DNA from: Vibrio fluvialis
GTDB lineage: Bacteria > Pseudomonadota > Gammaproteobacteria > Enterobacterales > Vibrionaceae
NCBI RefSeq assembly: GCF_900460245.1
Contig: NZ_UHIP01000002.1
Span: 1 to 64,000 of the forward strand
Direction: 5' to 3'
DNA: 64,000 nt
Each line of letters opens with the position of its first letter. Position 1 is the first letter of the stretch. A program made the translations under genes and the position numbers. The notes beneath the pieces are model-generated. The model saw only the letters and a program-made list of their open reading frames with translations, made no database searches and was not told the DNA's origin. This document shows, one piece after another, positions 26,149 to 35,373 of this stretch.

Positions 26149-28608
26149 ATGTCTGATTTTAAAACGCTACCTCTGCCGAAAATCCTCACCCTCGCCGTCG
26201 CCTTTGCAGTGGCCAGCGGCGCATCGGCAGCGACCTCAACCGACCACACTCAGTTGCAAGAAAGCGGTATCAAGTACCGCAAGAAAGCCGAGTCGATGGT
26301 GAAGAAAATGAGTCTGAGTGAGAAGCTGGATATTCTCTCCGGGCCGGGAATGGATCTCACCACTTACGAAGGTATTGAACCGATCAACCTGACCAGCGGT
26401 ACCGATGTCAGTGGTGTGGCCGGCTACATCAACGGGGTTAAAAACCGCAAACTGGATATTCCGGCGGTGAAACTGGCGGATGGCCCTGCCGGTCTGCGCA
26501 TCAATCCAACCCGTGATAACGACGACAACACGTACTACGCCACTGCCTGGCCGATCGGCTCGCTACTCGCCTCTACCTGGGATACCGATTTAGTGCAGAA
26601 AGTCGGCACCGCCGAGGGGAATGAGGTGAAAGAGTACGGCGTCGATTTTCTGCTCGGGCCGGGCATGAACATTCAACGTAACCCGCTGCTGGGGCGTAAC
26701 TTTGAATACTACTCAGAAGATCCGGTACTGTCGGGCAAAATCGCCGCAGCCATGGTGCGCGGTATTCAGTCCAACGATGTTGGCGCCACCATCAAACACT
26801 TTGTTGCCAACAACGCCGAAACCAACCGTTTCTTCTCTGACACCATTGCTGACCCACGTACACTACGCGAAATCTACCTGCGTGGATTCCAGATTGCGGT
26901 GCAAGACGCACAACCATGGGCCATCATGAGTTCTTACAACCTGGTCAACGGTACCTACGTCAACCAACGCAAAGACATCATGACCAGTATCCTGCGCAAT
27001 GAATGGGGATTTAAAGGTCTGGCCATGTCAGACTGGTTTGCAGGCAACGTCTCCGGCCTCTCGAGCGACTTCACCAGCTACGTCGGGCGCGATGCCGAAT
27101 CGGCAGCCAAACAAGTCAGCGCGGGCAACGATTTGATTGAACCGGGCGGCGTGAAAGCCGATTTGCAAGCCTCTTATGATGCCGGAACGCTGAGCATGAC
27201 CGACATCGACAGCAGCGTGGTCGCCATTCTGACACAGGTACAAAAAACACCGTCTTACAACGGCTATCACTTCTCAAATCAACCGGATCTGGACACTCAT
27301 GCCGAGCTGGCTCGTCAGGCGGCTGCCGATGGTATGATCCTGCTGAAAAACACCGATGCTGCGCTGCCGTTGGCATCAGGCAGCAGAGTCGCGACTTTTG
27401 GTACCACTCAAATCAACACGCTGAAAGGCGGTACGGGCAGCGGTGATGTGAACGCGGCTTACATCGTGGACATCGCTTCCGCGCTGGGTGAAAAATTTGT
27501 CGTCAACGCCAATCTGACCAGCTACTACAGCGACTACTTTGACGCGAATAAGCAAGAAACGGAGTCACTGCTGGGCGGTTACGATTTTTGTGAAGAGCCG
27601 GCGGTGGAAGGTCAACTGGCTGAGCTGGTTGCTGAATCTGCCACCAGCGATGATGCGGCGATCATCACCATCGGCCGTCAGGCTGGTGAAGGCGGCGATC
27701 GCAGCGAAGCGCAAGGCGATTACCGTCTGACCGATGAAGAGCTGCAAATCATCGATGCGGTTTCCAGCGCTTTTCACGCTCAAGGTAAAACCGTCACGGT
27801 AGTGCTTAACGTCAACGGTCTGGTCGATACCTCCGAATGGGCGAGCAAAGTCGATTCCATTCTGATGGCATACATGGGCGGCCAGGAAACGGGTAATGCG
27901 GTGACCGATATCCTCTCTGGCGACGTCAACCCAAGCGGTAAACTGGCGCAAACCCTGCCAGAATCCTACTCAGATGTTCCTTCTGCAGCAACCTTCCCTG
28001 GCACCGACACGGACGGAGACGATCTGGCGGACTCGGTTTACTACAACGAAGGGATCTATGTCGGCTACCGTTACTACTCATCGTTCGATGTGGCGCCTGC
28101 CTACCCGTTTGGTTACGGCCTGTCGTACACCAACTTTGAGTACAGCAACCCAACCGTCGTGGCGAACACTCTGGGCAAAAAAGGCGGCAACGGCAGCATC
28201 ACCCTCTCGGCAACCATTCACAACACCGGAGATGTGGCAGGTAAAGAAGCGACACAGGTTTATGTTTCCGCACCGGAAGTGAAACTGAAAAAGCCCACTA
28301 TCGAGCTAAAAGCGTTTGCCAAAACGCATCTGCTCAAGGCTGGCCAGTCTGAACGTTTGACGTTCACTATCTCGGCGCAAACGCTCTCCAGCTTTGATGC
28401 GGCAAACAACCAGTGGATCATCGAACCGGGCACATACACCGTGTATGTGGCGCCATCGTCCGATGTTCATGGAACGGTGACCGGGCAGAAAGGTGTACCA
28501 GTCAGCTTCTCGGTTGGGCATGAAATTGTGGTGAGCAAAACCACGCCGGATGCGCTGGCACTGCAAGATGGCGTGACGGAAGCAAGCTTCATCACCGTCA
28601 AAGAGTAA
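26149..28608 (+). CDS. Glycoside hydrolase family 3 beta-glucosidase, exported
   Basis: This exported enzyme cleaves terminal beta-glucosidic residues; it has 819 residues. The N-terminus has a signal-like segment (residues about 10-28, ending GASAA) behind a slightly long polar head. The GH3 N-domain has KLADGPAGLRIN, GPGMNIQRNPLLGRNFEYYSEDP, the KHFVANNAETNR substrate-binding segment and the nucleophile Asp295 in LAMSDWFAGN. The second domain runs from about residue 390 (GMILLKNTDAALPL), and a fibronectin-III-like domain is at the C-terminus (about 690-770; KEATQVYV, then LKAFAKTHLLKAGQSERLTF). The start has AAGGGAAAACC upstream. The AraC-type gene downstream may regulate it. Exact sugar specificity cannot be read from sequence. 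Confidence 0.9.
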   Translation: MSDFKTLPLPKILTLAVAFAVASGASAATSTDHTQLQESGIKYRKKAESMVKKMSLSEKLDILSGPGMDLTTYEGIEPINLTSGTDVSGVAGYINGVKNRKLDIPAVKLADGPAGLRINPTRDNDDNTYYATAWPIGSLLASTWDTDLVQKVGTAEGNEVKEYGVDFLLGPGMNIQRNPLLGRNFEYYSEDPVLSGKIAAAMVRGIQSNDVGATIKHFVANNAETNRFFSDTIADPRTLREIYLRGFQIAVQDAQPWAIMSSYNLVNGTYVNQRKDIMTSILRNEWGFKGLAMSDWFAGNVSGLSSDFTSYVGRDAESAAKQVSAGNDLIEPGGVKADLQASYDAGTLSMTDIDSSVVAILTQVQKTPSYNGYHFSNQPDLDTHAELARQAAADGMILLKNTDAALPLASGSRVATFGTTQINTLKGGTGSGDVNAAYIVDIASALGEKFVVNANLTSYYSDYFDANKQETESLLGGYDFCEEPAVEGQLAELVAESATSDDAAIITIGRQAGEGGDRSEAQGDYRLTDEELQIIDAVSSAFHAQGKTVTVVLNVNGLVDTSEWASKVDSILMAYMGGQETGNAVTDILSGDVNPSGKLAQTLPESYSDVPSAATFPGTDTDGDDLADSVYYNEGIYVGYRYYSSFDVAPAYPFGYGLSYTNFEYSNPTVVANTLGKKGGNGSITLSATIHNTGDVAGKEATQVYVSAPEVKLKKPTIELKAFAKTHLLKAGQSERLTFTISAQTLSSFDAANNQWIIEPGTYTVYVAPSSDVHGTVTGQKGVPVSFSVGHEIVVSKTTPDALALQDGVTEASFITVKE

Positions 28609-28631
28609 TTTTTTCTGATTGAGACAGCCAT

Positions 28632-28661
28632 AAAAGCCCGACGGTTCGGGCTTTTATTTTT
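28632..28661 (+). terminator. Terminator after the GH3 gene
   Basis: The stem AAAAGCCCGA / TCGGGCTTTT has a short loop and is followed by ATTTTT. Confidence 0.9.
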
Positions 28662-28862
28662 CCTACTCAAGTGACATCCGTTCTGTTTATTTCTCCGCAG
28701 AAAACCGTGTTCTAACTGTTGTTATTACCCATTTTCTATATGGATAAAAATATTGGCACGACATCACTAATTCACACACGCAAACATTGCCAAACAGGCT
28801 AACTGATATACTACATTGTAGTTTTGAACGGACTCGATAATAAAAACAACAAAGGGCGAACG

Positions 28863-29867
28863 ATGAACGGAAATGTATCGAATCTCTTAACCTCCGGCTT
28901 GCTGCATCAACTCAACACACTCGGTCTCAGCCGTGACCGTATTATAGAAAAGTGCCACATTAACCGCTTTGAACTCGGCCGACACAACGGCAGAATTTCC
29001 AGCCAGTCGCACTACGCCATCCTCGATGAATGTTTTCCATACCAGAAGCAGCTATTCGCTCACGCCAGTCTGGAACAGATGTACACCCTGTTCCCGGAGC
29101 TATTCAGCCTCTGCTTTAATGAATCGTCGGCGTCGGCCGCCGTACACTCGTTCGTCCGTTACCGAGCGTTGATCGGCAGTTGCGATGAGTGTGAAGTGAG
29201 TGAGAGCGGCGACACGTTGCGAGTCACCTATACGGACACTGGCCCCAATCCTAAAGTCTCCAGCGCATTGGCAAATTTTGCGTTCATTCGAGATATTATC
29301 AGTCAATATTTACCGGACGTTTCGTTGAAATTAGGGGTCAGGCACGGCAATCAAATGCCTTATTCTGTGGTCAATGAAAAATTCAATACGCATTGTCATT
29401 TCGGCCAAAGCGAAAATTATCTGCTTATTCAGTCTCCGGGTTTAAATGAAGCTAATCCATTATTTAACCGCAAACTTTATCAGCTTCAGAAAAATAATTT
29501 AGACCATACAAAACAAGAAATTAATAACAGCACCTTCGCTCACAGCGTTGAAAATCTGCTATCGACGCTAATAGAGAAAGACGAGCAGAATTGCGGTGAT
29601 CGCACGCTGGAAAAAGTGTGTGACACACTCAAAATCAGCCGCTGGACGCTGAACAAAAAACTCGGCATCGAGAACAAGTGTTTTACCGATATCTACAATC
29701 AGGTAAGGCTCAACAAAGCGGTCAAACTTCTCTCGGAAACCAACAAGAGCATGAGTGAGATCAGTGAACTTACCTTCTTCTCGTCCCAGTCGGTGTTCTC
29801 CCGCTTTTTCCGCACCCACACCAACATGTCGCCAGTGCAGTATCGCAAGTCTTTGCAGCAGGGTTGA
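28863..29867 (+). CDS. AraC-family transcriptional regulator
   Basis: The protein has 334 residues. The N-terminal ~200 residues resemble the arabinose-binding-like domain of the OruR/ArgR-like AraC group (LSRDRIIEKCHINRFELGRHNGRISSQSHYAILDECFPY). The C-terminal ~90 residues form the double helix-turn-helix (LEKVCDTLKISRWTLNKKLG, then MSEISELTFFSSQSVFSRFFRTHTNMSPVQYR). ATG 28863 with AGGG eight bases upstream is preferred over an in-frame start at 28824. The middle (about 29280-29540) is clearly more AT-rich than the ends. It follows the GH3 gene after a terminator, so control of that gene is possible but unproven. Confidence 0.85.
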   Translation: MNGNVSNLLTSGLLHQLNTLGLSRDRIIEKCHINRFELGRHNGRISSQSHYAILDECFPYQKQLFAHASLEQMYTLFPELFSLCFNESSASAAVHSFVRYRALIGSCDECEVSESGDTLRVTYTDTGPNPKVSSALANFAFIRDIISQYLPDVSLKLGVRHGNQMPYSVVNEKFNTHCHFGQSENYLLIQSPGLNEANPLFNRKLYQLQKNNLDHTKQEINNSTFAHSVENLLSTLIEKDEQNCGDRTLEKVCDTLKISRWTLNKKLGIENKCFTDIYNQVRLNKAVKLLSETNKSMSEISELTFFSSQSVFSRFFRTHTNMSPVQYRKSLQQG

Positions 29868-29910
29868 ACGATACTCGCCCTCCATAAAGGGGGCTGAAGA
29901 AAATAAAAGA

Positions 29911-29948
29911 GAAAACAGAGCTACCCATCGGTGCAAGAGAGTAGCTCT
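29911..29948 (-). terminator. Terminator after pstB
   Basis: On the minus strand the stem AGAGCTAC / GTAGCTCT is followed by GTTTTCTCTTTT. It lies just beyond the pstB stop and between convergent genes. Confidence 0.7.
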
Positions 29949-29959
29949 GGTGGGCGGAT

Positions 29960-30799
29960 TTATCCGAAGTCGCCCGAAATATAACGGCGGGTACGCTCTT
30001 GTTTGGGTTGGTGAAACATTTGACGCGTCGGACCAAATTCCACCAGCTCACCGAGATACATAAATGCCGTGTGATTGGAAATGCGCATCGCTTGCTGCAT
30101 GTTGTGCGTGACAATCACGATGGTGAAGTTCTCTTTCAGCTCGCCAATCAGCTCTTCAATCGCCGATGTGGCAATCGGATCGAGCGCGGAAGTGGGTTCG
30201 TCCATCAAAATGATGTCCGGCTCCAGCGCGATAGTGCGAGCGATACACAAACGCTGCTGCTGACCGCCAGACAGGCTGTGCGCATCGACATTGAGCTTGT
30301 CTTTCACTTCCTGCCACAAGTGCGCCGCTTTGAGCGCTTGCTCAATTTTCTGGTCAATCTCTGCCTTGCTGTGACCTTGCAAACGCAAACCAAAGGCAAT
30401 GTTTTCGGCAATCGACATCGGAAACGGCGTCGGTTTTTGGAATATCATGCCGATTTTGGATCGCAGTTCGTTGAGGTCTGCGTAATCGAGCAGATTAGCG
30501 CCTTCATAGCCAATCATGCCTTCGGCATGTTGATGGCCATACAGCGCGTAAATTCGATTCAGGCAGCGCAACAAGGTGGATTTACCACAGCCCGACGGGC
30601 CAATCAGCGCCGTGACTTGATGTTGATAAATCGGCAGCGACACGGATTTTAACGCGCGCTCCCCTTTGCGGTCGTAGTAGAAATTCAGATCGCGAATATC
30701 CAGCACCACCTCGCTTGCCGTGGTGGTTTGTGTTTGCACCGAGGTCTCTACGTCAGTGGTGGCGGGAGACAAAATCGTGGTTGCTATGTTGTTATTCAT
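29960..30799 (-). CDS. pstB: Phosphate ABC transporter ATPase PstB
   Basis: PstB powers high-affinity phosphate import. It has 279 residues. Walker A is GPSGCGKST, the signature is [13 protein letters not shown] and Walker B is [32 protein letters not shown] and the switch region [15 protein letters not shown] are also typical. The N-terminus has an extra ~35 residues of Thr/Ser-rich sequence before the usual beginning, as in some second-copy PstB proteins. The start is ATG 30799 with AGGTGAGAACC upstream, inside a duplicated 15-base unit. It is the last gene of pstSCAB; no phoU follows. Confidence 0.95.
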   Translation of the reverse strand: MNNNIATTILSPATTDVETSVQTQTTTASEVVLDIRDLNFYYDRKGERALKSVSLPIYQHQVTALIGPSGCGKSTLLRCLNRIYALYGHQHAEGMIGYEGANLLDYADLNELRSKIGMIFQKPTPFPMSIAENIAFGLRLQGHSKAEIDQKIEQALKAAHLWQEVKDKLNVDAHSLSGGQQQRLCIARTIALEPDIILMDEPTSALDPIATSAIEELIGELKENFTIVIVTHNMQQAMRISNHTAFMYLGELVEFGPTRQMFHQPKQERTRRYISGDFG

Positions 30800-30829
30800 G
30801 GTTCTCACCTTTAAATGGTTCTCACCTTT
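30798..30829. repeat. Tandem duplication of the pstB ribosome-binding segment
   Basis: ATGGTTCTCACCTTT occurs twice (30798-30812 and 30815-30829), two bases apart. On the minus strand each unit is AAAGGTGAGAACCAT; the first overlaps the pstA stop and the second supplies the pstB ribosome site and the first two bases of its ATG. Confidence 0.9.
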
Positions 30830-31649
30830 TGAAAAGCTTAGGCAAATAGGTCGCACTGATGTTCACCAGCAGAATGAACAGCGTGACCATCAGCGCGCCC
30901 GACCATGCCAGCTGTTGCCAACTCTCGTAAGGACTCATCGCAAATTGATAGATGGTGACGGGCAGATTCGCGACCGGGCCGGAGAAATCGGTCGACATAA
31001 AATTGCTGTTGAGAGCAGTAAACAGCAGCGGCGCGGTTTCCCCTGCAATGCGGGCAAACGACAACAGAATCGCGGTGATAAGGCCAGAAGCCGCTGAACG
31101 GTAGCAGAGTTTAAACACCACCACCCAGTTGGCCGCGCCGAGGCCACGGCCCGCTTCTTTGAGTGTGCTTGGCACCAGGCGAAGCATCTCTTCTGTGCCG
31201 GCAATGATGGTTGGCAGCGCCAGAACGGCGAGCGCAATACACCCCGCCCAACCAGAATAGCCGCCGCTTGGCACGACGATCAGCGCGTAAACAAACAGGC
31301 CGACCAGTATCGACGGCGCGCTCATCAGGATGTTGTTCAGAAAACGAATGGCCTGTGCCCACTTGCTGTCGGCTTCCTGCTCCGCCAGCCAAGTCCCTGC
31401 CAACAGCGCAATCGGTGTGGCGATGAAGATCGACAGAAAAGTCATTTCCAGGCTGCCGATAAAGGCGTTTTTCAACCCACCCGCACTGCCCGGCCCTGGC
31501 GTAATCTCCGTAAACAGCGCCAGATTGATGCCGGACAAGCCCCGTGAAATCAGGGTGTAGAGAATACTCGCCAGAACCAGCAACCCCATGGCGGCCGAGC
31601 CGTAACAGAAAAGCTGAAACAGGCGATTTTTGATGCGTCTGGTGTTCAT
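30822..31649 (-). CDS. pstA: Phosphate ABC transporter permease PstA
   Basis: This inner-membrane phosphate permease subunit has 275 residues and about six hydrophobic segments, starting after a short basic head ([12 protein letters not shown]). The binding-protein-dependent transport EAA-type loop is visible: [77 protein letters not shown] is typical of PstA. Its start overlaps the pstC stop by four bases (ATGA). The stop lies inside the first unit of the duplicated ribosome-site repeat before pstB. Confidence 0.95.
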   Translation of the reverse strand: MNTRRIKNRLFQLFCYGSAAMGLLVLASILYTLISRGLSGINLALFTEITPGPGSAGGLKNAFIGSLEMTFLSIFIATPIALLAGTWLAEQEADSKWAQAIRFLNNILMSAPSILVGLFVYALIVVPSGGYSGWAGCIALAVLALPTIIAGTEEMLRLVPSTLKEAGRGLGAANWVVVFKLCYRSAASGLITAILLSFARIAGETAPLLFTALNSNFMSTDFSGPVANLPVTIYQFAMSPYESWQQLAWSGALMVTLFILLVNISATYLPKLFKR

Positions 31650-32569
31650 TTTTTCACTCCCACCAATTTGTTCGCGACCAGCATCACCACCAACGTAATG
31701 GCAAACAGCAGCACGCCAAGGCCCAGTAGTGAAGCAATGTGAATCGGCTGCGTCGCTTCGTTAAACTGCTGGGCGATGGTCGAGGCAATTGAGGTAGCTG
31801 GCATAAACAGCGACGCCTGAATGCGGTTCGCTCCGCCAATCACAAACGTCACCGCCATGGTTTCACCCAACGCTCGGCCAAGCCCGAGAATACAGGCGCT
31901 TAATACCGCGCGGCGCACGCTTGGTAAGAGCACTTTGGTGATCACTTCAAACGGATTCGCGCCAATACCGTAGGCCGTTTCACGCAAAATATTGGGGATC
32001 GACGCCAGCGCATCGCGCGTGAGTGACGTAATGATCGGCAGAATCATAAACGCGAGGATGATGCCGGCACTGAGCAAGCCAATTCCGATCGGCGGACCAT
32101 TGAATAGCGGACCGATCAGTGGCCATTCCGCGAGATGTTCTCCGGCCCACATTTGAAAGCTGTCGGAAAACCACGGGCAGAACACAAACAATCCCCACAT
32201 ACCGAAAATAATGCTGGGAATGGCAGCCAGCAGCTCAATCGCTTTACCGACGGGCGAGCTGACCCAGCGTGGTGCGAGTTCTGACAGAAACACCGCAATG
32301 CCGAGCGACAGCGGCACCGCGATCAAGCAAGCAATGAACGCGCTGACCAAGGTGCCGTAAATGGCGGCAGCCGCGCCAAACTCGCCATTAATCGGATCCC
32401 AGACGTCACGATAGACAAACGACAAACCAAACGTCGTCAACGCCGACTGGCTGCCGGAAAGCAGAGAGAGGATGAGGCCGAGCAGAACGGCAAACACCAT
32501 CAGCGCGCTGAGGAAGCTGACAGCGGAGAAAATCTTATCTGGCTGATATCGAGAAATCGCTTTATTCAT
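31646..32569 (-). CDS. pstC: Phosphate ABC transporter permease PstC
   Basis: PstC is the partner permease of PstA; it has 307 residues with six predicted helices. Landmarks are the start DKIFSAVSFLSALMVFAVLLGLILSLL, YGTLVSAFIACLIAVPLSLGIAVFLSELAP and the cytoplasmic loop DALASIPNILRETAYGIGANPFEVITKVLLPSVRRAVLSACILGLGRALGETMAV, characteristic of PstC. ATG 32569 begins MNKAISRYQPDK; an in-frame start at 32605 would read into the hairpin after pstS and is rejected. It is separated from pstS by a short stem-loop. Confidence 0.95.
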   Translation of the reverse strand: MNKAISRYQPDKIFSAVSFLSALMVFAVLLGLILSLLSGSQSALTTFGLSFVYRDVWDPINGEFGAAAAIYGTLVSAFIACLIAVPLSLGIAVFLSELAPRWVSSPVGKAIELLAAIPSIIFGMWGLFVFCPWFSDSFQMWAGEHLAEWPLIGPLFNGPPIGIGLLSAGIILAFMILPIITSLTRDALASIPNILRETAYGIGANPFEVITKVLLPSVRRAVLSACILGLGRALGETMAVTFVIGGANRIQASLFMPATSIASTIAQQFNEATQPIHIASLLGLGVLLFAITLVVMLVANKLVGVKK

Positions 32570-32583
32570 AACACTCTGACTGT

Positions 32584-32603
32584 GCCCCGGCATACACCGG
32601 GGC
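32584..32603 (-). promoter_or_regulatory. Intercistronic stem-loop between pstS and pstC
   Basis: A seven-pair G/C stem (GCCCCGG / CCGGGGC) with a 6-base loop lies nine bases after the pstS stop. With no T-run behind it, it is more likely an mRNA-stabilising or attenuating hairpin that raises binding-protein output than a full terminator. Confidence 0.65.
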
Positions 32604-32612
32604 ATCCTAGGC

Positions 32613-33656
32613 TTAACGGATCACGGCTTGACCATCGGAAACCAGATTCTGTTTCCAGGTCTTGTTCACCAGTTTCACGACCGATTCCGGCATCGCCACG
32701 TAGTCGAGGTTTTGTGCCATTTCTGGGTGCTGGTAACTCCAGGTGAAGTACTTCAGCATTTCCTGCGCTTTTGCCATGTCTTTCTGATCTTTGTGCATCA
32801 GAATGAATGTCGCGGAGGTCATTGGCCACGTTGCCGCGCCCGGCTGATCGTTGAGGATCAGTTTAAAGCCCGGCGCGTGTTCCCAATCGGCATTCGCCGC
32901 TGCGGCCTGGAAGCTCGCCGCTGTTGGGTTAACAAACTTGCCGGCTTTGTTTTGCAGTTGGGTATAAGCCAAATGGTTTTGCGTGGCGTAAGCGTATTCC
33001 ACATAGCCGATAGAGCCTTTGGTGCGTGTCACGTAGTTCGCAACACCCGCGTTCCCTTTGCCACCGATATCGGTCGCCGCGCTTGGCCATTCGATGTCTT
33101 TACCCACACCAATTTTTGATTGCCAGTCACTGCTCACGCGCGACAGATAATCGGTAAAGTTGAACGTCGTGCCTGAACCGTCAGAGCGGTGAACCACGTA
33201 GATGGGCAGTTTAGGCAGCTTTTCGTTCGGATTGAGCTTAACAATCGCCGCATCGTTCCAGTTTTTGATTTTGCCCAGATAGATATCCGCCAGCACAGAG
33301 CCCGTCAGTTTCAGTTCGCCCGCTTTGACACCAGGAATGTTCACCACGGGTACGATACCGCCCATCACCATTGGAAACTGAATCATGTCTTCCTTGTTCA
33401 GTTCAGTCACATCCAGTGGTGCGTCTGTACCGCCGAAATCAACCGTGTTCGCTTCGATCTGACGAATACCACCGCCAGAACCGATCGCCTGATAGTTGAT
33501 TTGCACACCTGTCTCTTTTTGGTACGCTTCCGCCCATTTGGCGTAAACCGGATATGGGAACGTCGCACCCGCACCATTCAATGTGGTGGCAGCGAATGCT
33601 GAGCCAGAAGCACACAGTGCTAGTGACACCAAAAGCGTAGATTTCATCATTTTCAT
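32613..33656 (-). CDS. pstS: Phosphate-binding protein PstS
   Basis: This is the periplasmic high-affinity phosphate receptor, 347 residues, close to E. coli PstS (346). The signal peptide covers residues 1-22 (ending SAFAA). The mature protein begins TTLNGAGATFPYPVYAKWAEAYQ. Phosphate-binding segments are legible: GSGGGIRQI, FGGTDAPLD, VHRSDGSGTTFNFTDYLS and GGKGNAGVANYVTRTKGSIGYVEYAYA. It heads pstSCAB, with a Pho box about 100 bases upstream, so induction by phosphate starvation through PhoB is expected. Confidence 0.97.
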   Translation of the reverse strand: MKMMKSTLLVSLALCASGSAFAATTLNGAGATFPYPVYAKWAEAYQKETGVQINYQAIGSGGGIRQIEANTVDFGGTDAPLDVTELNKEDMIQFPMVMGGIVPVVNIPGVKAGELKLTGSVLADIYLGKIKNWNDAAIVKLNPNEKLPKLPIYVVHRSDGSGTTFNFTDYLSRVSSDWQSKIGVGKDIEWPSAATDIGGKGNAGVANYVTRTKGSIGYVEYAYATQNHLAYTQLQNKAGKFVNPTAASFQAAAANADWEHAPGFKLILNDQPGAATWPMTSATFILMHKDQKDMAKAQEMLKYFTWSYQHPEMAQNLDYVAMPESVVKLVNKTWKQNLVSDGQAVIR

Positions 33657-33750
33657 CGTGAACCCCGATATTTTCTTTGAGAATCGCTGAACCGACTTCC
33701 TTGTTCAGTAAATCGACAGCGCGCTACAGGGGACACGCTAAAAACTCCCG

Positions 33751-33767
33751 ATGACATTTTTGTGACG
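33751..33767 (-). promoter_or_regulatory. Pho box upstream of pstS
   Basis: On the minus strand this reads CGTCACAAAAATGTCAT: two GTCA-type direct repeats in an 11-base period around an A-run, matching the PhoB consensus of paired CTGTCAT with an AT spacer. It lies about 95 bases before the pstS ATG. Confidence 0.75.
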
Positions 33768-33934
33768 ATTTTGTTATTTCATTGATTTAAAAAGAATATT
33801 TATCATATTGGTTATTTTTTGATAAGTTTAGTTATCTGAAATCGGGGATTTGAGCGCTTTACACGGCGCTCAATTTTTCATCAACCTCACTCAACTGAGT
33901 TCAACCCAGTCGCACAAAAAACCCGTTCACCGAA

Positions 33935-34324
33935 TTACCGCACAGACGCCAGTGCTCTGTCGCTCTGGTCACCGTCAATCACGCGTGAAAGTTCATCGCA
34001 ACGCACAATTTTGCCCTCTCGCCACTGAAAATGGGCGATCACCTCCACCATACTGCGTTCTCCATTGCGTTTCTCGACGCTAACCTGATGGCGACTGAAC
34101 ACATGTTCGTCCTGCTGCGCCATCGCCACGACAGTCACGGTCATCGACCGCGTCAGTTGTTTTAAGGTCAGCAGGTGCTGCTTAAACTCGCTCAGTTTCA
34201 GCACAGCGCCATCGGCCACTTGTTGATAGCTGGACGCGAAATAACGTTCCACCTCGCGCTCATCGACATGCTCAGCTTCAATGACCGCCAGCAGCGCGGC
34301 ATGAGTTAAGCGTTTCAGTTCCAT
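33935..34324 (-). CDS. SnoaL-like (NTF2-fold) small protein
   Basis: The protein has 129 residues, no signal peptide and no membrane segment. The arrangement fits the SnoaL/NTF2-like superfamily of small cone-shaped proteins: an initial helix (LTHAALLAVIEAEHVDEREVERYFASSYQQVADG), two middle helices (LSEFKQHLLTLKQLTRS), then beta strands (MTVTVVAMAQQDEHVFSRHQVSVEKRNGERSMVEVIAHFQWREGKIVRCDELSRVI). The closing pattern G-I-rCDELSRVI is typical. Such proteins are often isomerases or ligand-binding helpers, and no reaction can be assigned. The start has GAGGAG upstream. It is divergent from an AraC-type gene 139 bases away, which may regulate it. Confidence 0.7.
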   Translation of the reverse strand: MELKRLTHAALLAVIEAEHVDEREVERYFASSYQQVADGAVLKLSEFKQHLLTLKQLTRSMTVTVVAMAQQDEHVFSRHQVSVEKRNGERSMVEVIAHFQWREGKIVRCDELSRVIDGDQSDRALASVR

Positions 34325-34463
34325 ATTGTTCTCCTCAGTTCATCAATTAAATCCGCAACATGGGCGCTTATCGTCTTCACTGCGCCATGTTGTTCTCTAT
34401 GCTACAGCCGCTTTACATGGCAGAATTCGGACATTCAGACAAACAATAAAGGATTTCCGCCAA

Positions 34464-35219
34464 ATGAGCGTGATTCGCCGAGCCTCACTCAAGCATCCCC
34501 AAAGCGCGATCACCGAATGGCACTCTCATCAGGAAGGTCAGCTGTTTTGGGTGAACCAAGGGATTTTGATGGTCGAAGCCGAGCAGCAGCGCTGGACGGT
34601 GGCCTCCGGCTGTTTAGCCTGGATACCCGCCGGCTGCCGGCACCGAACCGAGGTGATTACCGATGTGGTAGGCGAACTGCTGTATGTGCAAGACGCAACA
34701 ATGTTTGATGCCATGCCAGACCCCAAACTGATTCGTTGCGACGATCTCATCACGGCGCTGCTCAAACGGCTGTCCGGCGCCGAATGTAACGCTTCAGACA
34801 CTCGTGAGCAGGCGTGGCTGGCGCTGCTCGGCAGTGAAATCTCGCACGCACCCGCCACCCCGTTGCAATTGCCACTGCCGGAAGATAAACGAGCGCGCAA
34901 GCTCGCCAACTATTTGATTGCCGAGCCGGAGAATCGCCTGAGCCAAGAAGCACTGGCTGAGCGCTTTGGCCTCAGCAGCCGAACGCTGCATCGCCTGTTT
35001 CGTCAACAAACGGGCATGACATTTGTGCATTGGCGCCAACAAAGCCGCCTGCTCCACTCATTGAGCCAGCTCGAAGCGGGTAAGAGCATCACCGAAGTGG
35101 CACTGGCATCGGGTTACGACAACTCCAGCAGCTACATTCAGCTGTTTCGCCAGCGATTCGGCGTCACGCCCAAGCTGTACCTGCGTCAGCGGCCGCTTTT
35201 GACTGGTATGAGTGAGTAA
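34464..35219 (+). CDS. AraC-family transcriptional regulator with cupin sensor domain
   Basis: The protein has 251 residues. The N-terminal cupin-type domain (about 5-90: TEWHSHQEGQLFWVNQGILMVEAEQQRWTVASGCLAWIPAGCRHR) has histidines suited to ligand or metal binding. The C-terminal HTH domain (about 150-245) carries LSQEALAERFGLSSRTLHRLFRQQTGMTFVHWRQQ and ITEVALASGYDNSSSYIQLFRQRFGVTPKLYLR. ATG 34464 is preferred, with AAAGGA upstream; an earlier in-frame ATG at 34326 adds 46 residues across the divergent promoter. The divergent partner is the SnoaL-like gene, the obvious candidate target. Confidence 0.88.
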   Translation: MSVIRRASLKHPQSAITEWHSHQEGQLFWVNQGILMVEAEQQRWTVASGCLAWIPAGCRHRTEVITDVVGELLYVQDATMFDAMPDPKLIRCDDLITALLKRLSGAECNASDTREQAWLALLGSEISHAPATPLQLPLPEDKRARKLANYLIAEPENRLSQEALAERFGLSSRTLHRLFRQQTGMTFVHWRQQSRLLHSLSQLEAGKSITEVALASGYDNSSSYIQLFRQRFGVTPKLYLRQRPLLTGMSE

Positions 35220-35265
35220 TAATTGAAACAATCGAAAGTGCGTGACGAAGCAAAATTAGGCGCAT

Positions 35266-35294
35266 GAAAAAACCACCCGGCCGGGTGGTTTCTC
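35266..35294. terminator. Terminator after the AraC gene
   Basis: A perfect 20-base palindrome (AACCACCCGG / CCGGGTGGTT) with A's before and TTTCTC after. Confidence 0.8.
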
Positions 35295-35373
35295 GTCAGG
35301 CTGAGCACAACACCTCAAGGGTGATTGGCTGCCTTGGCTGAGCCGGTGTTTGGTCACCGGTAAGAGTGGCAAA

